Source: Ruminiclostridium sufflavum DSM 19573
GTDB taxonomy: Bacteria; Bacillota; Clostridia; Acetivibrionales; DSM-1351
Assembly (NCBI RefSeq): GCF_003208175.1
Contig: NZ_QKMR01000001.1
Location: forward strand, 40,502-104,501
Reading direction: 5' to 3'
DNA length: 64,000 nucleotides
Shown: positions 53,890 through 63,454 of the stretch, one piece after another
Numbering within the stretch: the first letter of the stretch is position 1
Layout: every line of letters begins with the position of its first letter
Program-made: the position numbers and the translations under genes
Notes under the pieces: model-generated
The model's database searches: none
Told to the model about the DNA's origin: nothing
Seen by the model: only the letters and a program-made list of their open reading frames with translations

Positions 53890-54124
53890 TAAACATTGCA
53901 TATTGTATCATATTCTAACAAATCTGGCGGTCAGCTTGAAAAATGCGAAGTTTACATTTCGTGCATTCATCTTTCTCTTCGCATATCAAAAAGCTGCGAG
54001 CAGCTTTTGCGGCATAGTTCTTTTCAAGCAGTAAAATTTTTAATCTATATTTAGTTCTATATTTTAAATTATAGCCTGCTATTTTTTAGTCTAACCATGC
54101 TTTTAAAGCAGCATTTATCTAAAC

Positions 54125-54264
54125 ATAGAATAAAAGCATCGGTAAAAATATAAAATACCTTTACCAATGCTTTTATCTGTGCTGCAAAATACTATATACT
54201 GAAGTTTTAAGTATTGCCAATTTAAGCTGTCCTCTCAATGTAAATCTTTTTAATTTATATGTTC
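54125..54264 (-). ncRNA. Putative small RNA or short coding transcript between clcF-like gene and alaS
   Basis: A stand-alone transcription unit on the minus strand. A promoter (TTGACA 54300-54295, 18-base spacer, TATATT 54276-54271) is followed about 90 bases later by a terminator stem TAAAAGCATTGGTAAA-type (arms 54131-54146 and 54160-54175). An internal AATACT/AGTATT stem is visible. A 15-codon ORF starting TTG after GAGAGG (encoding AILKTSVYSILQHR after the start) would also fit. No known RNA family is recognised. The surrounding gap 53890-54482 is otherwise empty. Confidence 0.45.
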
Positions 54265-54270
54265 ATGCAT

Positions 54271-54300
54271 AATATACCATATTTTTTCATTATCTGTCAA
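54271..54300 (-). promoter_or_regulatory. Promoter of the putative small RNA
   Basis: TTGACA, 18 bases, TATATT on the minus strand; both hexamers are close to consensus. Confidence 0.65.
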
Positions 54301-54482
54301 TTGTTTCATTATTTTATGGTAAATTCTAAAATTTTTCATTTTTATATTGCAAAGCAAAAGGCCGCCCTCTTTATTAGGAATTGTATACAGCTCAGGTCTG
54401 ACCTGTTACATACCTCCTGGAGCTGCGGCAGCTTATGAAGCAATTTTTTGCAAGTCTCCTATTGCTGGTATAGCTTTTTAAG

Positions 54483-55736
54483 TTATTTTGCATTTATATT
54501 AATAAATTCAGTTTTTAATTTAGAATATACTATTTTCTGACTTCGATACAAGCCATAATATCCGGACAGCATATAGCTTACACTTGATGCAATGGCAAAC
54601 AGCAACAGTCCGTCTGACCCGAATACCTCTATGCTTAAAATAATAGCAGCTATAGGAGCATTTACAACACCGCAGAAAAGCGAGACAAGACCTATGGCGG
54701 CACAAAAGCCCGGATTAATTCCAACAGCAGCTCCGAACAGGCATCCGAAGGTTGAACCTATAAAGAATGTAGGTACAATTTCTCCGCCCTTATAGCCTGC
54801 ACCGATAGTAAGTGCCGTAAATATTATTTTCAATAAGAAGGCCGCCGGCTTTGTGTCTCCGTTCATGGCCTTCTCTATTACATCCATGCCTATACCGTTA
54901 TAATCTCTTGTACCCACAATAAGCGTAAGCACGACTACGATTATTCCGCCGGTAAGAATCCGAACATATTGATTTTTAATTTTTTCATATAAGGCTTCGG
55001 TTCTTCGCATTGTCACACAGAATACTATACTGAGCAGAGCACAAAGGGCTGAAAGCAAAACTGTGTAAAATATTGAATTCAGAGAAAGCTCAGGGACTGA
55101 ACTCAATACATACCTGAAAGGTTTTATACCAAAATGCAGCGAAATAACATATGCCGCAATTGACGAAACCAAGCAAGGTACAAATGTTGAATAATACGTT
55201 ATACCAATACTTATAACTCCCATGGCAAACATTGTGGCTGTCAAAGGAGTGCCGAACAGTGCCGAAAACACACCGCTCATTCCGCACATTACAATTACAT
55301 TTGTATCCTTGTCATCCAGATGAAAAATCCGTCCGATTTGAGAGCCAATACCCCCGCCAAGCTGCAGTGCCGCACCTTCCCTTCCTGCCGAGCCGCCGAA
55401 CAAATGAGTTATTACGGTGCTGACAAATATTAAAGGTGCTATTACCGCAGGCACTTTGTCTTCCGTTCTCATAGAATCAATAATATGATTTGTTCCTGTA
55501 TTTTCGCTCATATTATATCTTTTATAAAGCATTGCTATAAAAAGTCCGCCTAAAGGCAGCAAAAAAATCATAAAATCATCTAAAGCTCTTATTTCCGTAG
55601 CAAATTCAACACTTTTATGAAAAACCGCTCCTATAAATCCTCCGACACAGCCTGTAATTCCTGCGAGGGCAACCCACCTGAAAAAAGTTATAATATAATT
55701 CAGCGCAGATTTTATCTTTGATTTTATTACGTCCAC
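54483..55736 (-). CDS. CLC family antiporter, CLC-F (fluoride/H+) like
   Basis: A 417-residue membrane protein with about ten or more helices. The selectivity region reads THLFGGSAGREGAALQLGGG with the gating Glu in GREG, and the later block is AGYKGGEIVPTFFIGSTFG. The THLFGGSAGREG and GYKGGE patterns resemble the CLC-F fluoride exporters more than chloride channels, but this is a motif judgement. There are no CBS domains. A promoter-like TTGACA/TACGAT (17 bases) lies upstream at about 55774-55802. No fluoride riboswitch sequence is visible there. Confidence 0.8.
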   Translation of the reverse strand: MDVIKSKIKSALNYIITFFRWVALAGITGCVGGFIGAVFHKSVEFATEIRALDDFMIFLLPLGGLFIAMLYKRYNMSENTGTNHIIDSMRTEDKVPAVIAPLIFVSTVITHLFGGSAGREGAALQLGGGIGSQIGRIFHLDDKDTNVIVMCGMSGVFSALFGTPLTATMFAMGVISIGITYYSTFVPCLVSSIAAYVISLHFGIKPFRYVLSSVPELSLNSIFYTVLLSALCALLSIVFCVTMRRTEALYEKIKNQYVRILTGGIIVVVLTLIVGTRDYNGIGMDVIEKAMNGDTKPAAFLLKIIFTALTIGAGYKGGEIVPTFFIGSTFGCLFGAAVGINPGFCAAIGLVSLFCGVVNAPIAAIILSIEVFGSDGLLLFAIASSVSYMLSGYYGLYRSQKIVYSKLKTEFININAK

Positions 55737-55870
55737 CTGTTACCACTACCTTCTGTAATTACTGTTTAATATATCGTAATCAATTATCGTTTTTATGTCA
55801 AATTTCAAATTTTGTGATAATTGCGAATAATATCTGTGACAGATAACCGAAAGCAGTAAATTATTATTTA

Positions 55871-56470
55871 TTAATCAAAGATTTTAATACGTCCTTCTAC
55901 CGGTAAAAATTGTTTTTCATCAGGCTGTACAGATGGTTTTCCAAAAGGCATCTGCGCAATCAGCTTCCAATTAGCCGGTATTCCCCATTCCTTTTTTGTA
56001 GCTTCTTCAATAAGCTCGCCGTAATGCTGCAAGGATGCGCCAAAGCCTTCAATTTCAAGGGCAGTCCAAATAACGAATTGGTTTATGCCGCTTGCCTGCT
56101 GGGACCATACAGGGAAATTATCCTTATAGGTACTGAATTGATTTTGCAGGGATTCAATTATACTTTGGTCCTCAAAAAATAAAACTGTTCCGTACCCGTT
56201 GCGAAATGAATTTATTTTCTCCTCTGTGGCACTGAAGCTATCAGCAGGTACTATCTTTCTCAGAGCTTCTTTTGTAATATCCCATAATCTGTCATGATGG
56301 CTCTTCAGCAGCAAAACAACTCTTGAGCTTTGAGAATTAAAGGCTGTTGGCGAGTGCAGCACAGCATGTTCTATAATCTCCTTGATTCTTTCATCAGATA
56401 CTGTTGCTTCCTTACTTATTCCATAAAAAGTTCTTCTTTCTTTTACCGCATCTAAAAAATTTTTTTCCAT
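55871..56470 (-). CDS. Nitroreductase family protein
   Basis: A 199-residue FMN-binding oxidoreductase. The N-terminal VKERRTFYGISKE and SPTAFNSQSSRVVLL provide phosphate-binding Arg and Ser/Asn residues. The middle GINQFVIWTALEIEGFGASLQHY and the C-terminal QMPFGKPSVQPDEK fit the HBN (YdgI/Frm2-like) subgroup. NAD(P)H-dependent reduction of nitro compounds or quinones is likely; the physiological substrate is unknown. It lies divergent from the hydrogenase gene across a 447-bp gap (56471-56917) that contains a repeat remnant (about 56682-56706) and AT-rich sequence only. Confidence 0.9.
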   Translation of the reverse strand: MEKNFLDAVKERRTFYGISKEATVSDERIKEIIEHAVLHSPTAFNSQSSRVVLLLKSHHDRLWDITKEALRKIVPADSFSATEEKINSFRNGYGTVLFFEDQSIIESLQNQFSTYKDNFPVWSQQASGINQFVIWTALEIEGFGASLQHYGELIEEATKKEWGIPANWKLIAQMPFGKPSVQPDEKQFLPVEGRIKIFD

Positions 56471-56917
56471 TTTTAACCGCTCCTTCTATAATTTTAATTT
56501 CTCAACTTTCTATTTCTCTATTTAAATTAAATTTTAAACCTAAAATTTCAACCGAAAAAGTTGAGTTGCTGATTTATATATAGTCTTACCACAAATTTCA
56601 TTTTATTAAACACATATTCTATATATTTTATTTATGGAGGATATATTCCGGCTTAAAAAAATATTCTGTTCCAGAGGCTTTCAACTGTAATTGGCTTTAG
56701 TAATATTTTATCCGTAATTATTGTTGAAAATTATTGATATTGGTTGATTTTTTTAAAACTTCTCCCATTATCTTACCAAATTATACTTAACTATATAAAA
56801 TAGTTTATTAGTCTTAATTTTTTTGATATACTTAGAACATTGATAAATATTAAACGAAGGTACTTAAAATACCTTATCTTATAATATCTAAACTAAAATA
56901 AACTATATGGAGGAAAA

Positions 56918-59900
56918 ATGAAATCACTTGCAAATCACAAACGAATTAAAGTTACCGTGAATGACCGTGAAGTAGAAGTATATGACAATCTCACCATATT
57001 GCAGGCACTGCTTCAGGAAGACATTCACATTCCGCATCTCTGCTACGATATACGTGTTGAAAGATCAAACGGCAACTGCGGTCTATGTGTGGTCGAGATT
57101 GACGACAAGGATGGCAGAAGAGAGGTAAAATCATGCCAGACACCTGTTAAGGAAGGCATGGTTATATACACAAACACTGCAAAGCTTCAGAACTACAGAA
57201 AGATACGCCTGGAGCAGATGCTGTCAGACCACAATGCAGACTGTGTCGCGCCCTGTGTAATGACATGTCCTGCAAATATAGACATTCAAGCGTATCTTCG
57301 TCATGCAAGAATAGGCAACTTTGAAGAAGCTCTGAAGGTTATAAAAAACAGGAATCCGTTCCCTGTAGTATGCGGACGTGTATGTCCTCATCCCTGCGAA
57401 GCGCAATGCAGACGCAATCTTGTTGATTCTCCTGTTGCAATCAATTACGTAAAGCGTTTTGTCGCTGATTTGGATATGAAGGAGGATAACCCCTGGCTGC
57501 CTGAGAAGAAATCCGGCACAGGCAAGAGAATCGCAATAGTAGGCGCAGGCCCGTCAGGTCTTTCAGCCGCATATTACAGTGCCATAAACGGACATGATGT
57601 TACTGTATTTGAGCGTCAGCCTCACGCCGGCGGTATGATGAGATACGGTATTCCTGAATATCGTCTTCCTAAGGCTACTCTTGACAAAGAAATAGATACA
57701 ATGAAAAAACTGGGCGTTAAAATTATGACAGGAAAAGCCCTCGGCACGCACATTCATCTGGAGGACCTTCACAAGGACTTTGATGCCGTTTACCTTGCTA
57801 TCGGCTCATGGCGTGCAACCCCTATGCAAATTGAAGGCGAAAACCTTGAAGGAGTATGGCTGGGTATAAATTACCTTGAGCATGAAACAAAGGGTGCGGA
57901 TATCAAGCTGGGTGACACCATTGTTGTTGGCGGAGGCAATACCGCTATTGACTGTGCTCGTGTGGCTCTGCGCAGAGGTGCTGAATCAGTTAAGCTCATT
58001 TACCGCCGTACTCAGGAGGAAATGCCTGCCGAACCATATGAGGTTGAAGAAGCGCTTCATGAAGGTGTTGAAATGCAGTTCCTTATGGCTCCTACCGGAA
58101 TTTATATGGAAAACGGTAAAAAAATGCTCAAGTGCATAAAAATGAAATTAGGTGAACCTGACCGCTCAGGCCGCCGCCGTCCTGTTCCTATCGAAGGCAG
58201 CGAAACCACCATTGCAGCTGATACTATTATCGGTGCGATAGGTCAGAGTACAAATACCCAGTTTTTATATAATGATCTTCCCGTTAAGCTCAACAAATGG
58301 GGAGATATTGAAGTTAACGGAAAAACTTCACAAACCTCTGAAATCAATATTTTTGCAGGAGGAGACTGCGTAACAGGCCCTGCGACAGTTATACAGGCAG
58401 TTGGTGCCGGACGCCGCGCTTCAGAAGCTATTGATAGTTTTCTGATGCATGGATATATTAAGGAGTCTCAAATAGACTACAGCTGCAGCCGCGGTTCAAT
58501 GGAAGACCTTCCAAAATGGGAGTTCGAAAGCATGCCTAAATTCCAGCGTGCCAAAATGCCGGCCATATCGCTTAATGAGCGCAAAAATAATTTTGACGAA
58601 GTTGAGACAGGGTTATCCGAGGATGCTGCAAAGGCTGAAGCTATGCGATGTCTGCAATGCGGCTGCAGTGAGCGCTATGACTGCAGCTTGAGAGGCGAGG
58701 CTACCGCCCACGGTATAGAATTTATAAAGCCTGTTCATGAAAGGCCATTAATTCCAATAGTAAAGGATCATCCGTTCATAGTACGGGATCACAACAAGTG
58801 TATATCCTGCGGACGATGTATTGCAGCATGCGCCGAGGTTGAGGGCCCTGACGTTTTATCCTATTATATGAAGCAGGGTCGTCAGCTGGTTGGAACAAAA
58901 AGCGGGCTTCCACTTGAAAAGACTGAATGTGTAAGCTGCGGCCAGTGTGTAAATGCCTGTCCTTGCGGTGCCTTAAGGGTACGTACCGAAAGAGGGAAGG
59001 TATTCAATGCAATAAACGATCCTTCAAAAACCGTAGTTGCATTTGTGGCTCCGGCTGTCAGAAGTATTATTTCCTCGCATTTCGGCGTTACCTACGATGA
59101 GGCCTCTCCGTTTATGGCAGGTCTTCTGAAAAAGCTGGGCTTTGACAAGGTATTTGATTTCACCTTTGCGGCAGACCTGACAATAGTTGAAGAAACCACT
59201 GAATTCCTGACAAGGGTGGAAAGCAAGGGTGTAATGCCTCAGTTTACTTCATGCTGTCCGGGATGGGTAAACTATGTTGAAAGAAAATATCCGGAAATAA
59301 TACCTCATCTCTCTACCTGCAAATCTCCTCAGATGATGATGGGGGCAACCGTCAAAAATCATTATTCAAAGCTTGCGGGTATAGACAAAAAGGATCTCTA
59401 CGTAGTATCAATAGTCCCTTGTATTGCCAAGAAGTTTGAAGCTTACCGCCCTGAATTCGCTCCGGAAGGAATACGTGATGTAGATGCGGTAATAACCTCA
59501 AGTGAAATGCTGAAAATGGCCGATCTGAAATTTATTGAGACAAAGGATATCGTTCCTCAGGAATTTGACGAGCCATACAAGCAAGTATCAGGTGCCGGTA
59601 TTCTTTTCGGTGCATCCGGCGGTGTTGCCGAGGCAGCTCTTCGTATGGCAGTTGAAAAGCTCACAGGCAAAGCGCTTACAGACCATCTTGACTTTGAGGA
59701 AATAAGAGGCTTTGAAGGTGTCAAGGAAGCTACCGTAGAAGCTGACGGAGCCAAAGTACGTGTAGCCGTAATCAGCGGCCTGCACAATGCCGAACCTATT
59801 GTTGAGAGAATAATTAAGGGTGAGGAAGTAGGCTACGATCTTATTGAGGTCATGGCATGTCCGGGAGGATGTATCTGCGGTGCCGGTCATCCGGTTCCTG

Positions 59901-60358
59901 AAAAGATTGATTCTCTGGAAAAACGTCAGAGTGTGCTTGTTAACATAGATAAAACATCAAAATACCGTAAATCCCAAGAGAACCCTGACATATTGAGACT
60001 TTACAAGGAATTCTTCGGAGAAGCAAATTCACATCTGGCACATGAATTGCTGCATACTCATTATTCACCTGTGTTCGGCACCTGCAGCTGTGATAATACC
60101 TTGAAGAAAGCAGATTCTGCTTTCAAGACACATGAGCTGACAGTATGCCTGTGTGATAAGTGCACCTCACAGGGTTCTAAAGAGCTCTATGAGAATTTGA
60201 CCAAGGCAGTTAAGGAACAGAAAATGGATTCCTTCATAGCGGTAAAAACAATCCGTCTGAAAGAATCCCATCCGGGTGACAGCATTTATGTATCTCTTGA
60301 CAGAGAGCAGATAGAGGTACCGGCTTCTGACAATATCTACAGCATTGTAAAAGGCTAA
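56918..60358 (+). CDS. [FeFe]-hydrogenase fused to GltD-like NAD(P)H/flavin domain
   Basis: A 1,146-residue cytosolic enzyme with domains in order. First comes a [2Fe-2S] ferredoxin-like domain (about 8-85; CYDIRVERSNGNCGLC). Then a GltD/small glutamate-synthase-subunit domain with extra Fe-S cysteines (about 105-590; VCGRVCPHPCEAQC, FAD loop AIVGAGPSGLSAA near 205, NAD loop TIVVGGGNTAID near 333), followed by two [4Fe-4S] clusters (CISCGRCIAAC near 628, CVSCGQCVNACPC near 670). The H-cluster domain has L1 FTSCCPGWV near 777, L2 VPCIAKKFE near 833 and L3 MACPGGCICGAG near 979. A C-terminal Cys-rich domain (CSCDN near 1053; CLCDKC near 1076) closes it. It should couple NAD(P)H to H2, perhaps with bifurcation. 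RBS GGAGG precedes ATG 56918. Confidence 0.93.
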   Translation: MKSLANHKRIKVTVNDREVEVYDNLTILQALLQEDIHIPHLCYDIRVERSNGNCGLCVVEIDDKDGRREVKSCQTPVKEGMVIYTNTAKLQNYRKIRLEQMLSDHNADCVAPCVMTCPANIDIQAYLRHARIGNFEEALKVIKNRNPFPVVCGRVCPHPCEAQCRRNLVDSPVAINYVKRFVADLDMKEDNPWLPEKKSGTGKRIAIVGAGPSGLSAAYYSAINGHDVTVFERQPHAGGMMRYGIPEYRLPKATLDKEIDTMKKLGVKIMTGKALGTHIHLEDLHKDFDAVYLAIGSWRATPMQIEGENLEGVWLGINYLEHETKGADIKLGDTIVVGGGNTAIDCARVALRRGAESVKLIYRRTQEEMPAEPYEVEEALHEGVEMQFLMAPTGIYMENGKKMLKCIKMKLGEPDRSGRRRPVPIEGSETTIAADTIIGAIGQSTNTQFLYNDLPVKLNKWGDIEVNGKTSQTSEINIFAGGDCVTGPATVIQAVGAGRRASEAIDSFLMHGYIKESQIDYSCSRGSMEDLPKWEFESMPKFQRAKMPAISLNERKNNFDEVETGLSEDAAKAEAMRCLQCGCSERYDCSLRGEATAHGIEFIKPVHERPLIPIVKDHPFIVRDHNKCISCGRCIAACAEVEGPDVLSYYMKQGRQLVGTKSGLPLEKTECVSCGQCVNACPCGALRVRTERGKVFNAINDPSKTVVAFVAPAVRSIISSHFGVTYDEASPFMAGLLKKLGFDKVFDFTFAADLTIVEETTEFLTRVESKGVMPQFTSCCPGWVNYVERKYPEIIPHLSTCKSPQMMMGATVKNHYSKLAGIDKKDLYVVSIVPCIAKKFEAYRPEFAPEGIRDVDAVITSSEMLKMADLKFIETKDIVPQEFDEPYKQVSGAGILFGASGGVAEAALRMAVEKLTGKALTDHLDFEEIRGFEGVKEATVEADGAKVRVAVISGLHNAEPIVERIIKGEEVGYDLIEVMACPGGCICGAGHPVPEKIDSLEKRQSVLVNIDKTSKYRKSQENPDILRLYKEFFGEANSHLAHELLHTHYSPVFGTCSCDNTLKKADSAFKTHELTVCLCDKCTSQGSKELYENLTKAVKEQKMDSFIAVKTIRLKESHPGDSIYVSLDREQIEVPASDNIYSIVKG

Positions 60359-60370
60359 TTGCTTTATATT

Positions 60371-60410
60371 GCAAGACCCGCATCATAAGAATAACAGATG
60401 CGGGTCTTGC
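60371..60410 (+). terminator. Hairpin downstream of the hydrogenase gene
   Basis: GCAAGACCCGCATC (60371-60384) pairs perfectly with GATGCGGGTCTTGC (60397-60410). The T-run is weak, but position and stability favour 3' end formation. Confidence 0.65.
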
Positions 60411-60521
60411 TGCTTATTCAATATTTAAAATAATTGCAGCATTACAAAAAAAGGCGGATATAAATTCGCCAATTCTTGCTTTTTAATAATACTGCTTCAA
60501 TGTTTAATTCTATCTATCAAA

Positions 60522-61787
60522 CTACTTGCTTTTAAAATAGCTTACAAGTTCCTCAGCTTTAACAAAACACTTTTCGCCGTTCTTCCTTAATTCAATTTCA
60601 ATATTTCCGCTTTCGGCATAGGATTTTCCTATAATTATCATATAAGGAATACCCAATAGCTTACCGTCCTTGATTTTTGCGCCGAACGACATATCCCTGT
60701 CATCCCAAAGCACATCAATCTGATTCTCCATCAAAAGCTTATAAATTCCTTCCGCAGCTTCATTACTTTGATTGCCGTTTATTATAAGACATTTGTAAGG
60801 TGCAATAAACTCCGGCCATATCAAGCCGTCATTATCACAGTATTTTTCACATATAGCCCCAAGAGTCCTGTTAATGCCTATCCCGTAGCATCCCATATAA
60901 TAGGCTTCCTTTTTGCCTTCTCTAGAGGTGAAATATCCCCCCATGCTTTTTGAATAGAATTGACCAAGCTGGAATATATGTCCAAGCTCAATGCTGGATC
61001 TCTTTTCAAGTGCATCTATATCCAAATCGGGGTTTTCAGCCTTTAATGCTTCCAGAAGCTCAGGATTGTCAAGAATCTCGGTATTAAATGCCACTCCCTT
61101 CTGCAAATCGTAAAGGATTTTATCCTCACCGATATCAGAAATATGCATAAACTCTTCGGATACCTTGCCGCCCATTTCTGCGCTGACTGCCTTTACAGGG
61201 ATAGCATCCAAATTCAATGCTGAAAAAATCTCCTTATAGCAGGCTTTCATTCTTTCGTACTCCTCCACCATGTCCTCATGGCTTTCATGAAAGCTGTATC
61301 CGTCTTTCATCGTAAACTCTTTACTTCTTAGCAGTCCTCCTCGAACTCTTATTTCATCCCTGAATTTAAGGCCTATTTGATAAATGTTTACAGGTAAATC
61401 CTTGTATGATATCAAATTGTACTTCATTAAATCCATTATTATTTCTTCGGCTGTGGGCGCCAGACAATAAGTACCGTTTCTTCCGTCAAAGTAAAACATT
61501 TGCTTTGATGAAGCATATCCTTCCCAGCGTCCAGACTCCTCCCAAAGCTGCTTCGGCTGAAGAACAGGCAAGGATACCTCTACACACTCATATTTTTCCA
61601 GCTTGCTTCTTATAATATTCATAATGTTATTTCTTGTCCTGACCAGCATATTGCCAAGACCATAAATACCTGCTGCATGTCTCTTTAACTGAGCTGATTG
61701 AAATAATATTTCCTGTGCCAGAGACTCATCTGTCCCTCTGCTTTTCATCGTCTTTAAACCCAGCCTGCTAACCTTCATATAAATCAC
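60522..61787 (-). CDS. Prolyl-tRNA synthetase, short form lacking the INS editing domain
   Basis: A 421-residue class II synthetase. Intact motifs: LPVLQPKQLWEESGRW, TxE loop LAPTAEE, motif 2 KFRDEIRVRGGLLRSKEFTMKD (about 140-160) and motif 3 GCYGIGINRTLGA (about 298, Arg present). The anticodon-binding domain ends IDVLWDDRDMSFGAKIKDG. The INS editing insertion between motifs 2 and 3 is missing: only about 110 residues separate them. Such an enzyme would charge tRNA-Pro but could not clear Ala-tRNA-Pro in cis. GTG 61787 has AAAGG upstream; ATG 61778 is an alternative. It is separate from the hydrogenase gene, which converges on it. Confidence 0.9.
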   Translation of the reverse strand: MIYMKVSRLGLKTMKSRGTDESLAQEILFQSAQLKRHAAGIYGLGNMLVRTRNNIMNIIRSKLEKYECVEVSLPVLQPKQLWEESGRWEGYASSKQMFYFDGRNGTYCLAPTAEEIIMDLMKYNLISYKDLPVNIYQIGLKFRDEIRVRGGLLRSKEFTMKDGYSFHESHEDMVEEYERMKACYKEIFSALNLDAIPVKAVSAEMGGKVSEEFMHISDIGEDKILYDLQKGVAFNTEILDNPELLEALKAENPDLDIDALEKRSSIELGHIFQLGQFYSKSMGGYFTSREGKKEAYYMGCYGIGINRTLGAICEKYCDNDGLIWPEFIAPYKCLIINGNQSNEAAEGIYKLLMENQIDVLWDDRDMSFGAKIKDGKLLGIPYMIIIGKSYAESGNIEIELRKNGEKCFVKAEELVSYFKSK

Positions 61788-61997
61788 CCGGAACCTTTCT
61801 CCAAAAATTATGCCTTAATTATAATTAAATATTTTATATCTTGATTTGACAAACATACAATTTGAGCTTTTGCAGATTAATAACCAAGAATACGTAAAAT
61901 TAAATAATTGCTAAATATAGCCATAGTTATATTAAATTTTAATACTATTCTGTTTAAAATACAAGCAATTTTATATGCTGATTGATATACCGCATTT

Positions 61998-63269
61998 TTA
62001 CAGCTTAAATTTTGAAACCAGATTATTAAGCTGCAAAGAGCTGTCCCTGACTTTTTCCATCATCTTGTCAACAGTATTTGAATCTTCGGTAATCTCAAAC
62101 ATCTTTACGGAAATTTCACTGCTGCTGTTGGCATTATCTTCATTTGCCTCTGATATTTCATTTACAGTCTTTACGGTTGATTCAATAAATTTCAGAATTT
62201 TATGAGACTCGGCATTTAAGTCCTTAATAATATCGTTCATGCGTACCGCATCGTAACCATATTTCTCACTGACACCTAACAGCATATGGTAGTCTTCTAT
62301 AACCTGCCTGTTTATAAATTCCAAAATTTCGTTTGCTCCCGACACCAATTCATTTACAATATTAACTGAATCGGCAGATATTCTTTGAATTTTGGAGACA
62401 GTACTTTGTGTGCTCTCAGCCAATTTCCTTATTTCATCGGCAACAACAGCAAACCCCTTACCGGCTTCCCCCGCACGTGCCGATTCTATAGTTGCATTTA
62501 GTGCAAGTAAATTTGTTTGCTCTGATATCTGCAAAATAGACTCTGATAATTCGGATATCTTTTCTATCGATTTGGATTTATTTATTGCTTTAATCAATTT
62601 CGCTTCAGACACTTCATGAATTTCCTCGGCATTTTTCTTTGATGCAGTTGCTGCTTCCTTTAATTGAACTGCCCTTTCACTGATTTCCTCTATTGTTTTT
62701 ATTCCCGTATCTGATTTTTCTGAAATTCCGACCAGCAAGCTTATTATTTCCTTAAAGGTCCCCCTCATTTCCATAGCGGCAGCAGAGGTTTCTTCAGTAC
62801 AGGCAGTAAGTGACTGAACAGCCATATTGATATACTCTATTGCTGAATTCAGGTTTTCAATTTTGTTTTTTGTGGTATCACAATCTCTTTCAATATTGAC
62901 GGACTCATTTTTTATTCCGCTGATAGTAAAGCTCAAGCTTTCATTCATGGAATTAAAATCTCTTGTCAGCTTGCTTATATCATCGTCGCCCTTTATATAT
63001 ATACGCCCGTTCAGTTGTCCGCTGCTTATATCATTAAAATGCAAATACATAGATCTGATGGACTTTATTATCGTAAAGTGAGCCATGAAATAGCACACCA
63101 AGCCCACGGTAATACCCGCGCAAACACAGGCCGCGATAAAGATAACCCTGTATTCATCGCTCTTATACGTGGTAAAAAAAGAAGCAAAAATGGGAAATAC
63201 AACACCCATAATTACACCAAAGCTCAATGATAAAAGCAAAAATCTTCTTATTTGTCCTGCTTTAAACAT
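61998..63269 (-). CDS. Methyl-accepting chemotaxis protein without a sizeable sensor domain
   Basis: Two transmembrane helices (about 10-33 and 42-66) are separated by only about nine residues. A HAMP domain (about 66-118) and a cytoplasmic signalling domain follow, with the hairpin tip [32 protein letters not shown]. Without an extracellular ligand domain it may sense membrane, energy or cytoplasmic cues, or work with a partner. ATG 63269 is chosen because GGAGG is 5 bases upstream; a TTG at 63296 would start inside the upstream repeat. The ribosome site is the last copy of a sequence repeated in tandem upstream. Confidence 0.9.
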   Translation of the reverse strand: MFKAGQIRRFLLLSLSFGVIMGVVFPIFASFFTTYKSDEYRVIFIAACVCAGITVGLVCYFMAHFTIIKSIRSMYLHFNDISSGQLNGRIYIKGDDDISKLTRDFNSMNESLSFTISGIKNESVNIERDCDTTKNKIENLNSAIEYINMAVQSLTACTEETSAAAMEMRGTFKEIISLLVGISEKSDTGIKTIEEISERAVQLKEAATASKKNAEEIHEVSEAKLIKAINKSKSIEKISELSESILQISEQTNLLALNATIESARAGEAGKGFAVVADEIRKLAESTQSTVSKIQRISADSVNIVNELVSGANEILEFINRQVIEDYHMLLGVSEKYGYDAVRMNDIIKDLNAESHKILKFIESTVKTVNEISEANEDNANSSSEISVKMFEITEDSNTVDKMMEKVRDSSLQLNNLVSKFKL

Positions 63270-63270
63270 A

Positions 63271-63454
63271 CTAACCTCCACGCCCAACCTGGGCAAAAAA
63301 ATTTGGTAAAGACTTCGTGGAGGTACGCAGTTAATTCATGACCATAGCCCAATTCCTTCAAGCTAACCTCCACGCCCAATTCGGGCAAAAAAATTTGGTA
63401 AAGACTTCGTGGAGGTACGCAGCTAATTCATGACCATAGCCCAATTCCTTCAAG
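63271..63454 (-). repeat. Two tandem 92-bp direct repeats in the chemoreceptor leader
   Basis: Units 63271-63362 and 63363-63454 are almost identical (a few changes, such as cccaacctgggc versus cccaattcgggc). Each contains the inverted pair CCTCCACG/CGTGGAGG and, on the minus strand, a GGAGG site. Two TTG-started micro-ORFs result: about 31 codons (63453-63358) and 37 codons (63361-63248), sharing the peptide start [19 protein letters not shown]. The first stop overlaps the next start as TTGA, and the second runs into the receptor start. A third partial motif (CTAACCTCCACACCGG) begins at 63460. Confidence 0.75.

Noticed and set aside
53819-54482. Possible T-box upstream of alaS
   Set aside because: No GGTACCA-type T-box core on the minus strand, and the promoter lies only 43 bp before the start codon.
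55737-55870. Fluoride riboswitch upstream of the CLC gene
   Set aside because: No recognisable crcB-motif sequence; only promoter-like hexamers are seen.
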